From Acidobacteriales bacterium 13_2_20CM_55_8 (GTDB lineage: Bacteria > Acidobacteriota > Terriglobia > Terriglobales > Acidobacteriaceae): a stretch of 34,820 bases of DNA. Numbering within the stretch: the stretch's first letter is position 1; each line of letters starts with the position of its first letter. The stretch covers positions 1-34,820 of the forward strand of contig MNDG01000060.1 of the NCBI GenBank assembly GCA_001914815.1, written 5' to 3'. Under the pieces are notes generated by a model, which saw only the letters and a list, made by a program, of their open reading frames with translations, had not been told where the DNA came from and did no database searches. Of the stretch, positions 26,320 to 34,146 are shown one piece after another. A program made the translations under genes and the position numbers.

Positions 26320-26449
26320 GGCTCCTCTCACCTCAAATCCACTAGTTAAAGCCCAGTGCTAGATTACCCGACCGCCCAGATGCCACACCCCTGAAAAATG
26401 AGACCTGAGGCCTCTGTGCGATCACAGGGCTGACTGCTGAAGGCTGCCT

Positions 26450-27172
26450 TCAATCATACTTCTCATACCGAATCGACTTTCGATCCCATCCCAGCGTCTT
26501 CAGCAATTCGCGATTTGCCTTGATCATTTTGTCCAGCCCGCAAATATAGGCGTTCATTTCGGCGCGGCCTTGAACGATGCCAGGAACGTGTTCCTGAACG
26601 TAACCGCGCAACCCCTTCCATTCCGGACCGCCTCGGCTGAGCGTCGGCAGATAATCGAAGTTCGGGTGCTCAGCAGCGAGTTGCAGGAATTCCTGATGAT
26701 AGTAAATATCTTTCTCCGTGCGGCTTCCGAAAAGCAGAAAGAAACTCCGGCCGTGATGGCGGGATGGATCGGCCAGAAGCCAGTGCAGCATGGAACGAAA
26801 CGGAGCAATACCTGTGCCGGTCGCAATAAAGATGGTGTCGCGTAATGGCGGACGCAGAATGAAATCGCCAAACGGCCCCTGACAGCTCATATGCTCGCCT
26901 TCCCTCATGTCGCACAGAAAGTTCGACATGAAGCCGTCCTGAACTCGATTGAGACAGAGCGCGAATCGATTGTCCTCCGCGGGCGGCGAAGCGATGGAGT
27001 AGGCGCGAGTGAGCTCTTCACCATCGGGCTTGGCCTGTTTCAGCGACAGCCACTGGCCGGGTACAAAGCCGAAGCGAGGAACTCCCTCCATTTCGAATTC
27101 GAGATGCTTAGTCGGCTCCGATAACGGGACGGAGCGGACCAGTCGCGCTGTGAAGGTCTGGAATACGGGCAT
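26450..27172 (-). CDS. Ferredoxin/flavodoxin-NADP reductase-like flavoprotein
   Basis: 240 residues. FAD-binding part with PGQWLSLKQ and RAYSIASPP. NAD(P)-binding part with IFIATGTGIAPFRSMLHWLL, FFLLFGSRTEKDIYYHQEF, TLSRGGPEWKGLRGYVQEH and AYICGLDKMIKANRELLKTLGW. It moves electrons between NADPH and ferredoxin or flavodoxin. It is closest to the short bacterial FNR group. It ends YEKYD, lacking the aromatic terminus of plant FNRs. A single gene; a weak heptad-like string lies just beyond its 3' end. Confidence 0.88.
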   Translation of the reverse strand: MPVFQTFTARLVRSVPLSEPTKHLEFEMEGVPRFGFVPGQWLSLKQAKPDGEELTRAYSIASPPAEDNRFALCLNRVQDGFMSNFLCDMREGEHMSCQGPFGDFILRPPLRDTIFIATGTGIAPFRSMLHWLLADPSRHHGRSFFLLFGSRTEKDIYYHQEFLQLAAEHPNFDYLPTLSRGGPEWKGLRGYVQEHVPGIVQGRAEMNAYICGLDKMIKANRELLKTLGWDRKSIRYEKYD

Positions 27173-27244
27173 GTAACTTTAGATGAAGGGGGTTGACCCA
27201 GCGACGCTGGACCATTTCAAGCAACGATCTGGAAGAAGAAAACC

Positions 27245-28441
27245 TTACTCCACGGTCACTGACTTAGCCAAGTTCCTGGGTTGATCAACATCGCAACCAC
27301 GCCGCACTGCAATGTGATAGGCCAGCAACTGGAGCGGAACGATTTCCAGTATCGGCAGCAATTCCTCCGGAGCTGGCGGAATGTACAGCACGTGATCCGC
27401 GGCTTCCTTGATCTCTTCGTCACCTTCAGTAGCCAGCGCGATGACTTTTCCGGAGCGTGCCTTAACCTCTTTAAGATTAGACATCGTCTTCTCATAACGC
27501 ACCAGCGAGAGGACATCTTTCGGATCGCGAGTTGCGATAATCACTACTGGCAAATTCTCGTCAATCAGCGCGTTCGGCCCATGCTTCATCTCTCCCGCCG
27601 GATAGCCTTCGGCGTGAATGTAGGAAATTTCCTTCAGCTTCAACGCTCCTTCCAGCGCAATGGGATAGTGGATGCCGCGTCCTAAGAAGAGGAAATCCTG
27701 CGAGCGCACGTACTCCTTGGCCAGGTCTTCGCAATCCTCTTCCTGGGTTAACAAATGCTCGAGCTTGCCCGGGATACGCGTCAATTCCTGAATTGCATCC
27801 TTGGCTTGCTCGGCACTGAGGGTGCCGCGCAATTGGCCCAGATAAAGCGCGAAAAGGTAGAGAGCAGTGAGTTGGGCAGTAAAGGCTTTGGTGGAAGCAA
27901 CTCCGATCTCGGGACCGGCATGGGTGTAGATAGTCCCCCCGGACTCGCGGGTAATCATCGAGCCCACCACATTGCAAATCGCCACCGTCTTGGAGCCTTT
28001 GGCTTTCGCTTCTCTCTGGGCAGCAATGGTGTCCGCCGTCTCACCTGATTGAGAAATCAGCATGGTGATGGTGTCCGAAGCGATAATCGGATCGCGGTAG
28101 CGCCACTCGCTGGCGTAATCGACTTCAACCGGAACACGCGCCAAGCGCTCAATCATGAACTTACCCGCTTGGGCTGCATGCCAGCTCGTCCCACAAGCTG
28201 CAATATTGATCTTCTTTGCCGCGCGAAATTCCGCTTCAGTAATCTCCATCTCGTCCAGGAAAACGTGACCCGTCTCCTGTGAAACGCGTCCCAGTGTGGT
28301 ATCGCGGACGGCGCGGGGCTGCTCGTAAATCTCCTTCAGCATGAAGTGCTTGAACCCGCCCTTTTCCGCCATAATCGGGTCCCAAGTGACATGCTGGACT
28401 TGCCTTACGATCGGCTGCCCATTGAAATCTGTGAGTTGCAC
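27245..28441 (-). pseudogene. glmS: Glucosamine-6-phosphate synthase, isomerase (SIS) fragment
   Basis: The in-frame homology extends beyond the track ORF, up to about 28515 ([30 protein letters not shown]). The first SIS domain has [18 protein letters not shown] and [22 protein letters not shown]. The second has [38 protein letters not shown]. The protein ends [15 protein letters not shown], the canonical terminus. It converts fructose-6-phosphate and glutamine to glucosamine-6-phosphate, the first step to UDP-GlcNAc. The frame differs from the N-terminal fragment and about 16 residues around the expected GLGKGEYFVASDV are missing. Confidence 0.9.
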
Positions 28442-28472
28442 GCCGTCCGGTGTAATGACCGCAAGGTCGCCA

Positions 28473-29075
28473 TCAGCGAGAAAGAAAAGATCGCGGGTGT
28501 GATAGAGAATGGCGGGCCGCCGGCGGACCGTTGCGGGCGGCTACGATTTTGTTCGGCTCATCCACCGCGATCACTGCCAGCGCAAACACACCGCTTAGCT
28601 GTCCCACGGCTTTGCGCACCGCTTCTTCCAGCGAGGGACGACTGCCATTACTCCGCTTTAAGTAATATTTCTCCACCAGGTGCGCGATCACTTCGGTGTC
28701 GGTCTCCGTGGAGAATTTGTGTCCTTCTTCGATCAGCTTCTTTTTCAGCACAACGTAATTCTCGATAATCCCGTTGTGCACGACCACCACCCGCCCCGTG
28801 CAATCACGGTGCGGATGAGCGTTTTCTTCAGTGGGTCGGCCATGCGTGGCCCAGCGAGTATGGCCGATGCCATAAGTGCCATCCAGCGGCTTGAGACGAA
28901 TGACCTCTTCCAGGTTGCGCAGCTTGCCCTCGGCGCGCCGGATCTGCAGGCCTTCGCCATTCCCGCACACTGCAATTCCCGCTGAGTCGTAGCCGCGATA
29001 CTCCAGCCGCTTCAGCCCGTCAATGATGACAGGCACGACCCGCTTCTTACCCACGTATCCGACAATCCCGCACAT
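28473..29075 (-). pseudogene. glmS: Glucosamine-6-phosphate synthase, glutaminase fragment
   Basis: Starts at ATG 29075 (MCGIVGYVG), preceded by AAGGAG; the track start at 29168 is too far upstream. Cys2 is the glutaminase nucleophile. It contains [53 protein letters not shown] and [15 protein letters not shown]. The homology breaks after [19 protein letters not shown] near 28525 and the frame runs to a stop at 28473. With the next fragment this would be a complete glmS were it not for the frame break. Because glmS is generally essential, either there is a second copy elsewhere or the break is an assembly error. Confidence 0.9.
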
Positions 29076-29223
29076 CTTTGTATGCTCCTTGTTTCGGCGG
29101 GGGCCGAAGGTTCGCTTATGAAGTAGGAACAAGATTGCCACGGAAGGCGCGCACTCTAGTTCCGTCAATAGCCAGCCTGCCTCGGCAGGATAATTTTGCT
29201 CACACCGAATCGGGGGGATTCGG

Positions 29224-29469
29224 TCAGTCCTCCAAGGAGAACCGGAATTCTTCGATCACCGGGTTGGTGAGAACGTCGCGAGCAATGCGTGCGATCTCGG
29301 TCTCCGCTTCCGTTCGAGTCAGACCGCCATTTAAGGTGAGCTCGAAATATTTGCCCTGTCGAACATCTTCCAAACCCTTGCAGCCCATTTTTTTCAGAGC
29401 ACTCTGGATGGTCTTGCCCTGAGGATCCAAAACGCTCTTCTTGAGCGAAACGTAGACGTACGCTTTCAT
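29224..29469 (-). CDS. purS: Phosphoribosylformylglycinamidine synthase subunit PurS
   Basis: 81 residues, normal for PurS. It reads [47 protein letters not shown] and ends with the usual acidic tail EEFRFSLED. PurS bridges PurQ and PurL in purine synthesis. Neither purQ nor purL is in the window. It lies upstream of glmS on the same strand, and a small hairpin (CCTGCC/GGCAGG near 29177-29190) lies between. Confidence 0.9.
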   Translation of the reverse strand: MKAYVYVSLKKSVLDPQGKTIQSALKKMGCKGLEDVRQGKYFELTLNGGLTRTEAETEIARIARDVLTNPVIEEFRFSLED

Positions 29470-29525
29470 GGGGGACAGAGAACATTATACGTCAGAACGC
29501 CCCCTCCCCTCGCTAAACCTTGGAC

Positions 29526-29768
29526 TTAGCCCAGGCGTGCGAGTCGGGCGTCTAAGTCGCCCAAGGCGGTTTCCAACATCTTGCGATAAAAGGGGTTCTG
29601 CGCCGCCTGAAGTTGCTTTAGCACACGTTTGCGAGACAATAAAAGCCCTTGCTGTTGCTTCTGCTTGGCGACTTGCTCCGGCGTGAGTCGCTCTCCGGGG
29701 GAATCCGACGTCGCGCTAGCCTCGGCCTGTTGTTCCTCAACTGCCTTGCTCTCCCAGCCTCGTGCCAT
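29526..29768 (-). CDS. Small conserved-looking protein, function unknown
   Basis: 80 residues from ATG 29768; the longer track ORF (164 aa) has a non-coding N-terminus. It starts MARGWESKAVEEQQ, has a mostly disordered middle (SDSPGERLTPEQVAKQ) and ends in amphipathic helices (GLLLSRKRVLKQLQAAQNPFYRKMLETALGDLDARLARL). The strong helix content and clean end suggest a real small protein, possibly protein- or nucleic-acid-binding. Function not known. Confidence 0.6.
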   Translation of the reverse strand: MARGWESKAVEEQQAEASATSDSPGERLTPEQVAKQKQQQGLLLSRKRVLKQLQAAQNPFYRKMLETALGDLDARLARLG

Positions 29769-30094
29769 AGATAAATTATAGCCGGGGCTCTTAATGCTTA
29801 AGTCACCAAGTGCCGAAAAATCGGCACCGGTTGGAGAAAACCTATTCGCTCGGGAACTTGTTGTCGATGAGGAAAGTTGGCGAAATATCGGCAGACTAGT
29901 GTAAAGTTTTGTGCAACTGCCGACGGAGCACGCCGTTGGTTTCGTGCAATGGTTTCTTGGTAACCTTGGAATACGGCTTGGTATCGACTGATACTTTTCG
30001 GATAACGCAGTTGCAAGCAAGCTGCTGAAGGGCGGTTGCCATCGTTGTCGCCGGTCTAAATCTACGAATCTCGCGGGAACGTCTGGGCCTCACG
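29769..30094. other. Intergenic region with a short perfect hairpin
   Basis: About 325 bp between two divergent genes. It contains GTGCCGA-AAAA-TCGGCAC (29810-29827), a perfect 7-bp hairpin. No full ORF is convincing. The last ~65 bp before 30095 are in frame with the XRE gene and encode residues that look like helix-turn-helix sequence (LNLRISRERLGLT), but no start codon is found between the in-frame TGA (30026) and 30095. Confidence 0.5.
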
Positions 30095-30859
30095 ATGCGA
30101 GAGGTCGAAACTGCAAGTGCCCGCATTGCGGACAAACACGGAAATGATGAATTCACGGTTAGCCCTAGCCGTCTTTCCGACATTGAAACCAAGGGTCTGG
30201 TCCCCAGTATCTATCGTCTTTATTCCCTGGCGGTCATTTACCGGCGCGACTTGCGCGAGATATTGTCTTGGTATGGCGTCGATCTGAATGCCACCACTGC
30301 GGATATGAAGCTTAACCTCCCACCTAAGTCGCACCCGTCCGAACTTCTGCAAGGTGCTTCAGTGGTGCAAATGCCCATCCGATTGGATCCTGCCTTTGAT
30401 CCGCGCCGCACAAATAATTTAGGCCGTATGGTGGAACAGTGGGGGTTAGTTCCGCTCGCGTACTTGGCACAGTTTGCCAGCGACAAGTACACCTATGGTT
30501 ACGTCGGCAGCGAAGACTTCACCATGTATCCGATTTTGCCGCCCGGCACATTCCTACAAGTGGACGAGTCAAAAAATAGGATTCTGCAAGGCATGTGGCG
30601 TTCCGAATACGAGCGCCCCATTTATTTCGTGGAAACCCGCGATGGTTACACTTGCTGCTGGTGCACTCTGAAGGGAGATCACATTATCCTGCAGCCGCAT
30701 CCCTTATCGCCAGTGCCGGTGCGAGTCTTGCGTCATCCGCAGGACGCGGAAGTTATCGGCCAGGTGATTGGCATCGCCGTTAGCTTGGGCGAGTGGCGTG
30801 CGGCCGAGTCTTTGCCTGACTCGAAGCCAGACTCGAAAGGGCGTGCAGCACTGAACTGA
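30095..30859 (+). CDS. XRE-type regulator with degenerate S24/LexA-like C-terminal domain
   Basis: Residues ~1-60 are a helix-turn-helix (REVETASARIADKHGNDEFTVSPSRLSDIETKGLVPSIYRLYSLAVIY). The C-terminal part resembles an S24 fold: GSEDFTMYPILPPGTFLQVDESKNRI (cf. GDSMxP...GD.v.v), then TCCWCTLKGDHIILQPHP and EVIGQVIGIAV. The catalytic Ser of the G-D-S-M motif is replaced by Thr in FTMYP and no obvious catalytic Lys is seen, so self-cleavage is doubtful and it may sense a ligand instead. The real N-terminus may lie upstream (see the gap entry). Its 3' end overlaps the convergent 142-aa gene by 80 bp. Confidence 0.7.
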   Translation: MREVETASARIADKHGNDEFTVSPSRLSDIETKGLVPSIYRLYSLAVIYRRDLREILSWYGVDLNATTADMKLNLPPKSHPSELLQGASVVQMPIRLDPAFDPRRTNNLGRMVEQWGLVPLAYLAQFASDKYTYGYVGSEDFTMYPILPPGTFLQVDESKNRILQGMWRSEYERPIYFVETRDGYTCCWCTLKGDHIILQPHPLSPVPVRVLRHPQDAEVIGQVIGIAVSLGEWRAAESLPDSKPDSKGRAALN

Positions 30860-31208
30860 AGTGCCGCGCCGACCCGCCGCCCAGGTCGGATGGTAACAAG
30901 GAAGGCGAACGCCCCCGTAAATCCCCTACATAATCTTCTGCCGGCTTTTGTTCCTCTCTGCTTGAAACTGCCACATCGTCTCGCAATGTTCGCAGGGAAG
31001 TACGCAGGATAACTAAGAAGATCGTGCGATGCGCTTCTGCCAGCGCCTGTTGTGCAGCTTCTTCCCCGTAAACTCTCGCGAGTCCCCAGTGGGAATAGGA
31101 GTCCGGCGCTTCTCGCAGACTGGAGAGGTATTCCAGTTTTCGCACAATCCCTGAAACCGCGGTAAGGGAAACGTCTAGCACATCGTCAATTGCAGACCTA
31201 AAAGTCAT
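30780..31208 (-). CDS. Conserved-looking protein of unknown function
   Basis: 142 residues. The first ~85 are well structured (DDVLDVSLTAVSGIVRKLEYLSSLREAPDSYSHWGLARVYGEEAAQQALAEAHRTIFLVILRTSLRTLRDDV), mainly helical. The rest is low-complexity and overlaps the 3' end of the XRE gene, so the true stop might be earlier if a frame error exists. Divergent from the small exported peptide gene (119 bp between starts). I do not recognise a family. Confidence 0.6.
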   Translation of the reverse strand: MTFRSAIDDVLDVSLTAVSGIVRKLEYLSSLREAPDSYSHWGLARVYGEEAAQQALAEAHRTIFLVILRTSLRTLRDDVAVSSREEQKPAEDYVGDLRGRSPSLLPSDLGGGSARHFSSVLHALSSLASSQAKTRPHATRPS

Positions 31209-31326
31209 TTCTTCTGTTCCAATTTCAGAAAACCGGACGATCCGTCGCCCGGACCTCCGAATAGCTCAATCCAGCCCACATTACCACGGTTGAACCACCC
31301 ACAACTACACACAAAGGAGTTCTACC

Positions 31327-31458
31327 GTGAAAAAGAAGATCCTACTCATCCTGGTTAACACCCTGCTGCTGGTCGGTGCGCTATCGATGCCGACAATCCT
31401 AAAGGCGGACGGAACACCTAACCCCAGTTGTCCCACAAAGGATCTGTGTAAACCATAA
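31327..31458 (+). CDS. Small exported peptide (43 aa) with two cysteines
   Basis: Not in the ORF track because it is short. GTG start with AAAGGAG 7-8 bases upstream. Lys-rich start MKKK, hydrophobic core ILLILVNTLLLVGALSM, and a likely cleavage site after ILKA give a mature peptide DGTPNPSCPTKDLCKP of about 16 residues. Two Cys five residues apart (CPTKDLC) could form a small disulfide loop, and three of its residues are Pro. Precursor design (signal peptide plus very short Cys/Pro product) resembles secreted signalling or bacteriocin-like peptides, but no homolog is known to me. The next gene, a membrane protein, starts 94 bp downstream on the same strand. Confidence 0.7.
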   Translation: MKKKILLILVNTLLLVGALSMPTILKADGTPNPSCPTKDLCKP

Positions 31459-31552
31459 CACGCCGGACACGAAATGTGTGCGGCGGGCCGTCAGGCACGC
31501 CTTTGGCATTGCGAGTGACTAGTAAAAAGGGTATATTGCCGGAACGCTGGTT

Positions 31553-32314
31553 ATGTACCCTCACTCGTTCTGGTGGCACTACCTCTGGATAGCGCCTGAC
31601 GTCCTTCTGCTGTTCATTGCGGGAATAATCATTCATCGCCGTCTATTCTACGAATTTCCGATGTTCCTGGCCTATACGGTGTTCGAGAGCTTGCAGGGCG
31701 CTACTCTGTTCGTGCTGGATCATAGTTCGGCGATTTCCGCTACTGTGTACTGGAATACTCATTGGGTAGGATTGCTCATCACCATCGTATTGCGCTTTGC
31801 TGTTATCCACGAGGTATTCGCTTGTGTTTTCCGGCCCTATCCTGCACTTATGGAATTGAGTCGCGTATTGCTACGTTGGACGACTGTGGTCCTCGTTCTC
31901 ACAGCAGTAGCAGTAACCGCGTCCGCGCCCAAGGAGACTCCCTATCTTCTCTCCGGAATTCATGTGATAAACCGTACCGTTGGGCTAGTACAGAGTGGTC
32001 TGCTGGTTTTTCTCTTTCTGTTTTGCGCCTACTTTCGACTTTCTTGGCGGAGTTACGCGTATGGTATCGCGCTGGGGCTAGGAATTTTCGCCAGCGTGGA
32101 TCTGGCTACCGGGGCTCTTCGAGTCTGGATTGGCACCCCCGCGGCAGGAAGTTACGCGCTAGATTTTGTAACTATGGCAACCTATCATTGTAGCGTCTTA
32201 ATTTGGCTCGTTTATCTGCTGGCTCCTGAAACTGCCAGTCAGTCCGTTCAAGTGTTACCGGATAATAATCTCGAGCAATGGAATGCTGAAATGCAGCGCT
32301 TGCTATTGCGATGA
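31553..32314 (+). CDS. Seven-helix-like integral membrane protein
   Basis: 253 residues with about seven hydrophobic helices (HYLWIAPDVLLLFIAGIII; FPMFLAYTVFESLQGATLFVL; WVGLLITIVLRFAVIHEVFACVF; WTTVVLVLTAVAVTA; VGLVQSGLLVFLFLFCAYF; YGIALGLGIFASVDLATGAL; ATYHCSVLIWLVYLLAP). It ends in a soluble tail LPDNNLEQWNAEMQRLLLR. I do not recognise a family. The topology resembles small 7TM receptor or sensor modules, and the conserved-looking loops (EFPMFLAYTVFE, HEVFACVF) are unusual. It overlaps the following gene by 4 nt (ATGA), so they are coupled, and follows the exported peptide gene closely. Confidence 0.75.
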   Translation: MYPHSFWWHYLWIAPDVLLLFIAGIIIHRRLFYEFPMFLAYTVFESLQGATLFVLDHSSAISATVYWNTHWVGLLITIVLRFAVIHEVFACVFRPYPALMELSRVLLRWTTVVLVLTAVAVTASAPKETPYLLSGIHVINRTVGLVQSGLLVFLFLFCAYFRLSWRSYAYGIALGLGIFASVDLATGALRVWIGTPAAGSYALDFVTMATYHCSVLIWLVYLLAPETASQSVQVLPDNNLEQWNAEMQRLLLR

Positions 32315-32847
32315 TTCTGACCTTTGCTCTCGTTCTTTTCTCCTTGATGGCGCTGCTGCTGATGTATGCCGTCCGAGGGAAGACTTCCGCGGTTGCCAAA
32401 TTGGACGACTTGGTCGGACGCACACGGCCGGTTGATATCGATGCCTTTCGAAATCTCATTGATCCTGCCGAGGAAGACTTCCTTCGTGAAAACCTACCCG
32501 CAAGCGAGTTTCGTGCTATCCAAAGGGAGCGCTTGCGTGCGGCCGTGGAGTATGTGAGTTGTACGGCGCACAATGCGGCCATCCTGGTGCGCCTGGGAGA
32601 AGCTGCGCGTGTCAGCCCCGACCCCAAGATCGCCGAGGCAGGACAGCAATTACTCGATAGCGCTCTCCGCCTCCGCCTCTATGCCCTGCTGTCAATGATC
32701 AGGTTGTATCTAGGAATCGCCCTGCCCGGTGCCCACCTCTCCGCTGGAAGATTATTGGATAACTATCAGCATCTCAGCAGCTTGGCTGGCCAGCTTGTCT
32801 TCATGCAGTATCCCACGCGCGCCTCTCGCCTGCCCGCCATTCTTTGA
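32311..32847 (+). CDS. Single-pass membrane-anchored protein of unknown function
   Basis: 178 residues. One N-terminal transmembrane helix (ILTFALVLFSLMALLLMYAV) and a helical soluble domain (FRNLIDPAEEDFLRENLPASEFRAIQRERLRAAVEYVSCTAHNAAILVRLGEAARVS). A further hydrophobic stretch (LYALLSMIRLYLGIALPG) may be membrane-associated. Coupled to the 7TM-like gene. Together these two look like a dedicated membrane complex, but the function is unknown. Confidence 0.7.
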   Translation: MILTFALVLFSLMALLLMYAVRGKTSAVAKLDDLVGRTRPVDIDAFRNLIDPAEEDFLRENLPASEFRAIQRERLRAAVEYVSCTAHNAAILVRLGEAARVSPDPKIAEAGQQLLDSALRLRLYALLSMIRLYLGIALPGAHLSAGRLLDNYQHLSSLAGQLVFMQYPTRASRLPAIL

Positions 32848-32993
32848 TAATTGCAACCTGCTGCCTTAAATCATCCAACTCCCAATGGATAAGCACTTCC
32901 GGTCGTTTACCGTCAATGTTATTATCCCCACCTCTGATCGTTGTTGCCCGATCATGTTGACTTACAAGCATAACGTTTTTCTTCTTTATCCAG

Positions 32994-33022
32994 TGTAGAT
33001 CGGGCTCAATGTAGATCGGGCT
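32994..33022. repeat. Direct repeat TGTAGATCGGGCT upstream of the MHYT gene
   Basis: TGTAGATCGGGCT occurs at 32994-33006 and again at 33010-33022 (period 16, 13 of 13 identical), about 60-90 bp before the MHYT start. It may be a regulator binding site or a small duplication. Confidence 0.55.
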
Positions 33023-33081
33023 TAAGTCCTGATCCGTGCTTTGAGTTTGGAGTCCCACCAATACGGCCAAGGAGGTCTTTC

Positions 33082-33897
33082 GTGATGATCTCCGCAAATG
33101 CGGCCATGACTGGCTTCTACGACTACGGCGAGGCGGCTCGCTCGGTGTTGATAGCCATCGCTGCGTCCTATGCCGCGCTGGACCTTGCGGGACGCGTAAC
33201 CGCCGCCAGCGGCCGGGCTCGCCTGGCTCGGTTGAGTGGCGGCGCCATTGCGATGGGCATCGGCATATGGGCGATGCACTTCAAGGCGATGCTGGCCTTC
33301 CGCCTGCCGGTGTCCGTCAAATACCAATGGCCGACGGTTCTGTTGTCGCTCGTGATTGCAATTCTCGCCGCGGCGTTCGCACTCTATGTCGCGAGCCGGG
33401 AGAAATTCGGCTCCGTTCAGGCTTTGACCGGCAGCGTCATCATGGGCGGCGGCATCGCCACCTTGCACTATATCGACATGGCCGCAATGAGATTACCTGC
33501 CATCACCCGGTTTTCCCTCCTGCTGGTAATCTTTTCCATTTTGCTCGCAGTCTTGTTTTCGCTGCTTGCGCTGCAGTTGGCATTCGATCTACGAGAGGAG
33601 ACTAGATGGAGTGTCCCGCGGAGGCTTGGCAGCGCTACGCTGATGGGAGTCGCTGTCTCCGCCATGCATTACACCGGTATGGCTGCCGCAAGTTTCATAC
33701 CCGGCCCTCCTCCGGACTTATCCCATGCTGTGAGCATCTCCCAACTTGGCAACAATGGAATTGCCATTGTGACCTTGATCGTGATTGTCGCCGCCATGGA
33801 TTATCATCCCGTGCAACAGTTTATTGTAGAGTCAGTGGAAGGGGATCGCTTCTTCAATTCACTTTGCGTGCCAATAGCAGTGGTGTTTCATGACTGA
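33082..33897 (+). CDS. MHYT-domain integral membrane sensor
   Basis: 271 residues with about seven helices. Three repeats of the MHYT motif are visible: IWAMHFKAML, TLHYIDMAAM and SAMHYTGMAA. MHYT domains are thought to bind a metal (copper-like) near the outer face and to sense O2, CO or NO. Here the first and second motifs deviate (MHF with the following Gly replaced; LHY for MHY). AAGGAGG precedes GTG 33082 and ATG 33085; either may start it. It has no cytoplasmic output domain and overlaps the next REC gene by 8 nt, so signalling to a partner is likely. Confidence 0.8.
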   Translation: MMISANAAMTGFYDYGEAARSVLIAIAASYAALDLAGRVTAASGRARLARLSGGAIAMGIGIWAMHFKAMLAFRLPVSVKYQWPTVLLSLVIAILAAAFALYVASREKFGSVQALTGSVIMGGGIATLHYIDMAAMRLPAITRFSLLLVIFSILLAVLFSLLALQLAFDLREETRWSVPRRLGSATLMGVAVSAMHYTGMAAASFIPGPPPDLSHAVSISQLGNNGIAIVTLIVIVAAMDYHPVQQFIVESVEGDRFFNSLCVPIAVVFHD

Positions 33898-34145
33898 GGC
33901 GGGCTCCGTTGTTTTTGTAGTGGATGGCGATCCATCAGTTCGTCGCGCGATCAAGCGCCTCGTCAAGTCTGTAGGATTGCAAGTCGAGCTGTTCGGCTCG
34001 GCTTACGAGTTCCTCCGTAGCCAACGTCCCAACGCACCCAGTTGCCTGGCACTGGATATCCGGCTGCCAGGAACAAGTGGGCTTGATTTGCAACGCGAGT
34101 TGCTAGAGGCCAACATTCACATCTCCGTCATCTTCATCACTGCCC
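33890..34145 (+). pseudogene. FixJ-like receiver domain, truncated and joined to sigma54 activator
   Basis: The track ORF continues out of homology to 34321. Residues 1-~85 form a FixJ-like receiver: SVVFVVDGDPSVRRAIKRLVKSVGLQVELFGSAYEFL, then the phospho-acceptor CLALDIRLPGTSGLDLQREL and VIFITAH. The acidic pair reads D-G-D where FixJ has D-D-E/D. The homology stops at VIFITAH (about 34143), and the next bases belong to a sigma54 activator in another frame. The gene overlaps the MHYT gene, so the two are co-transcribed. Confidence 0.75.
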
Positions 34146-34146
34146 A

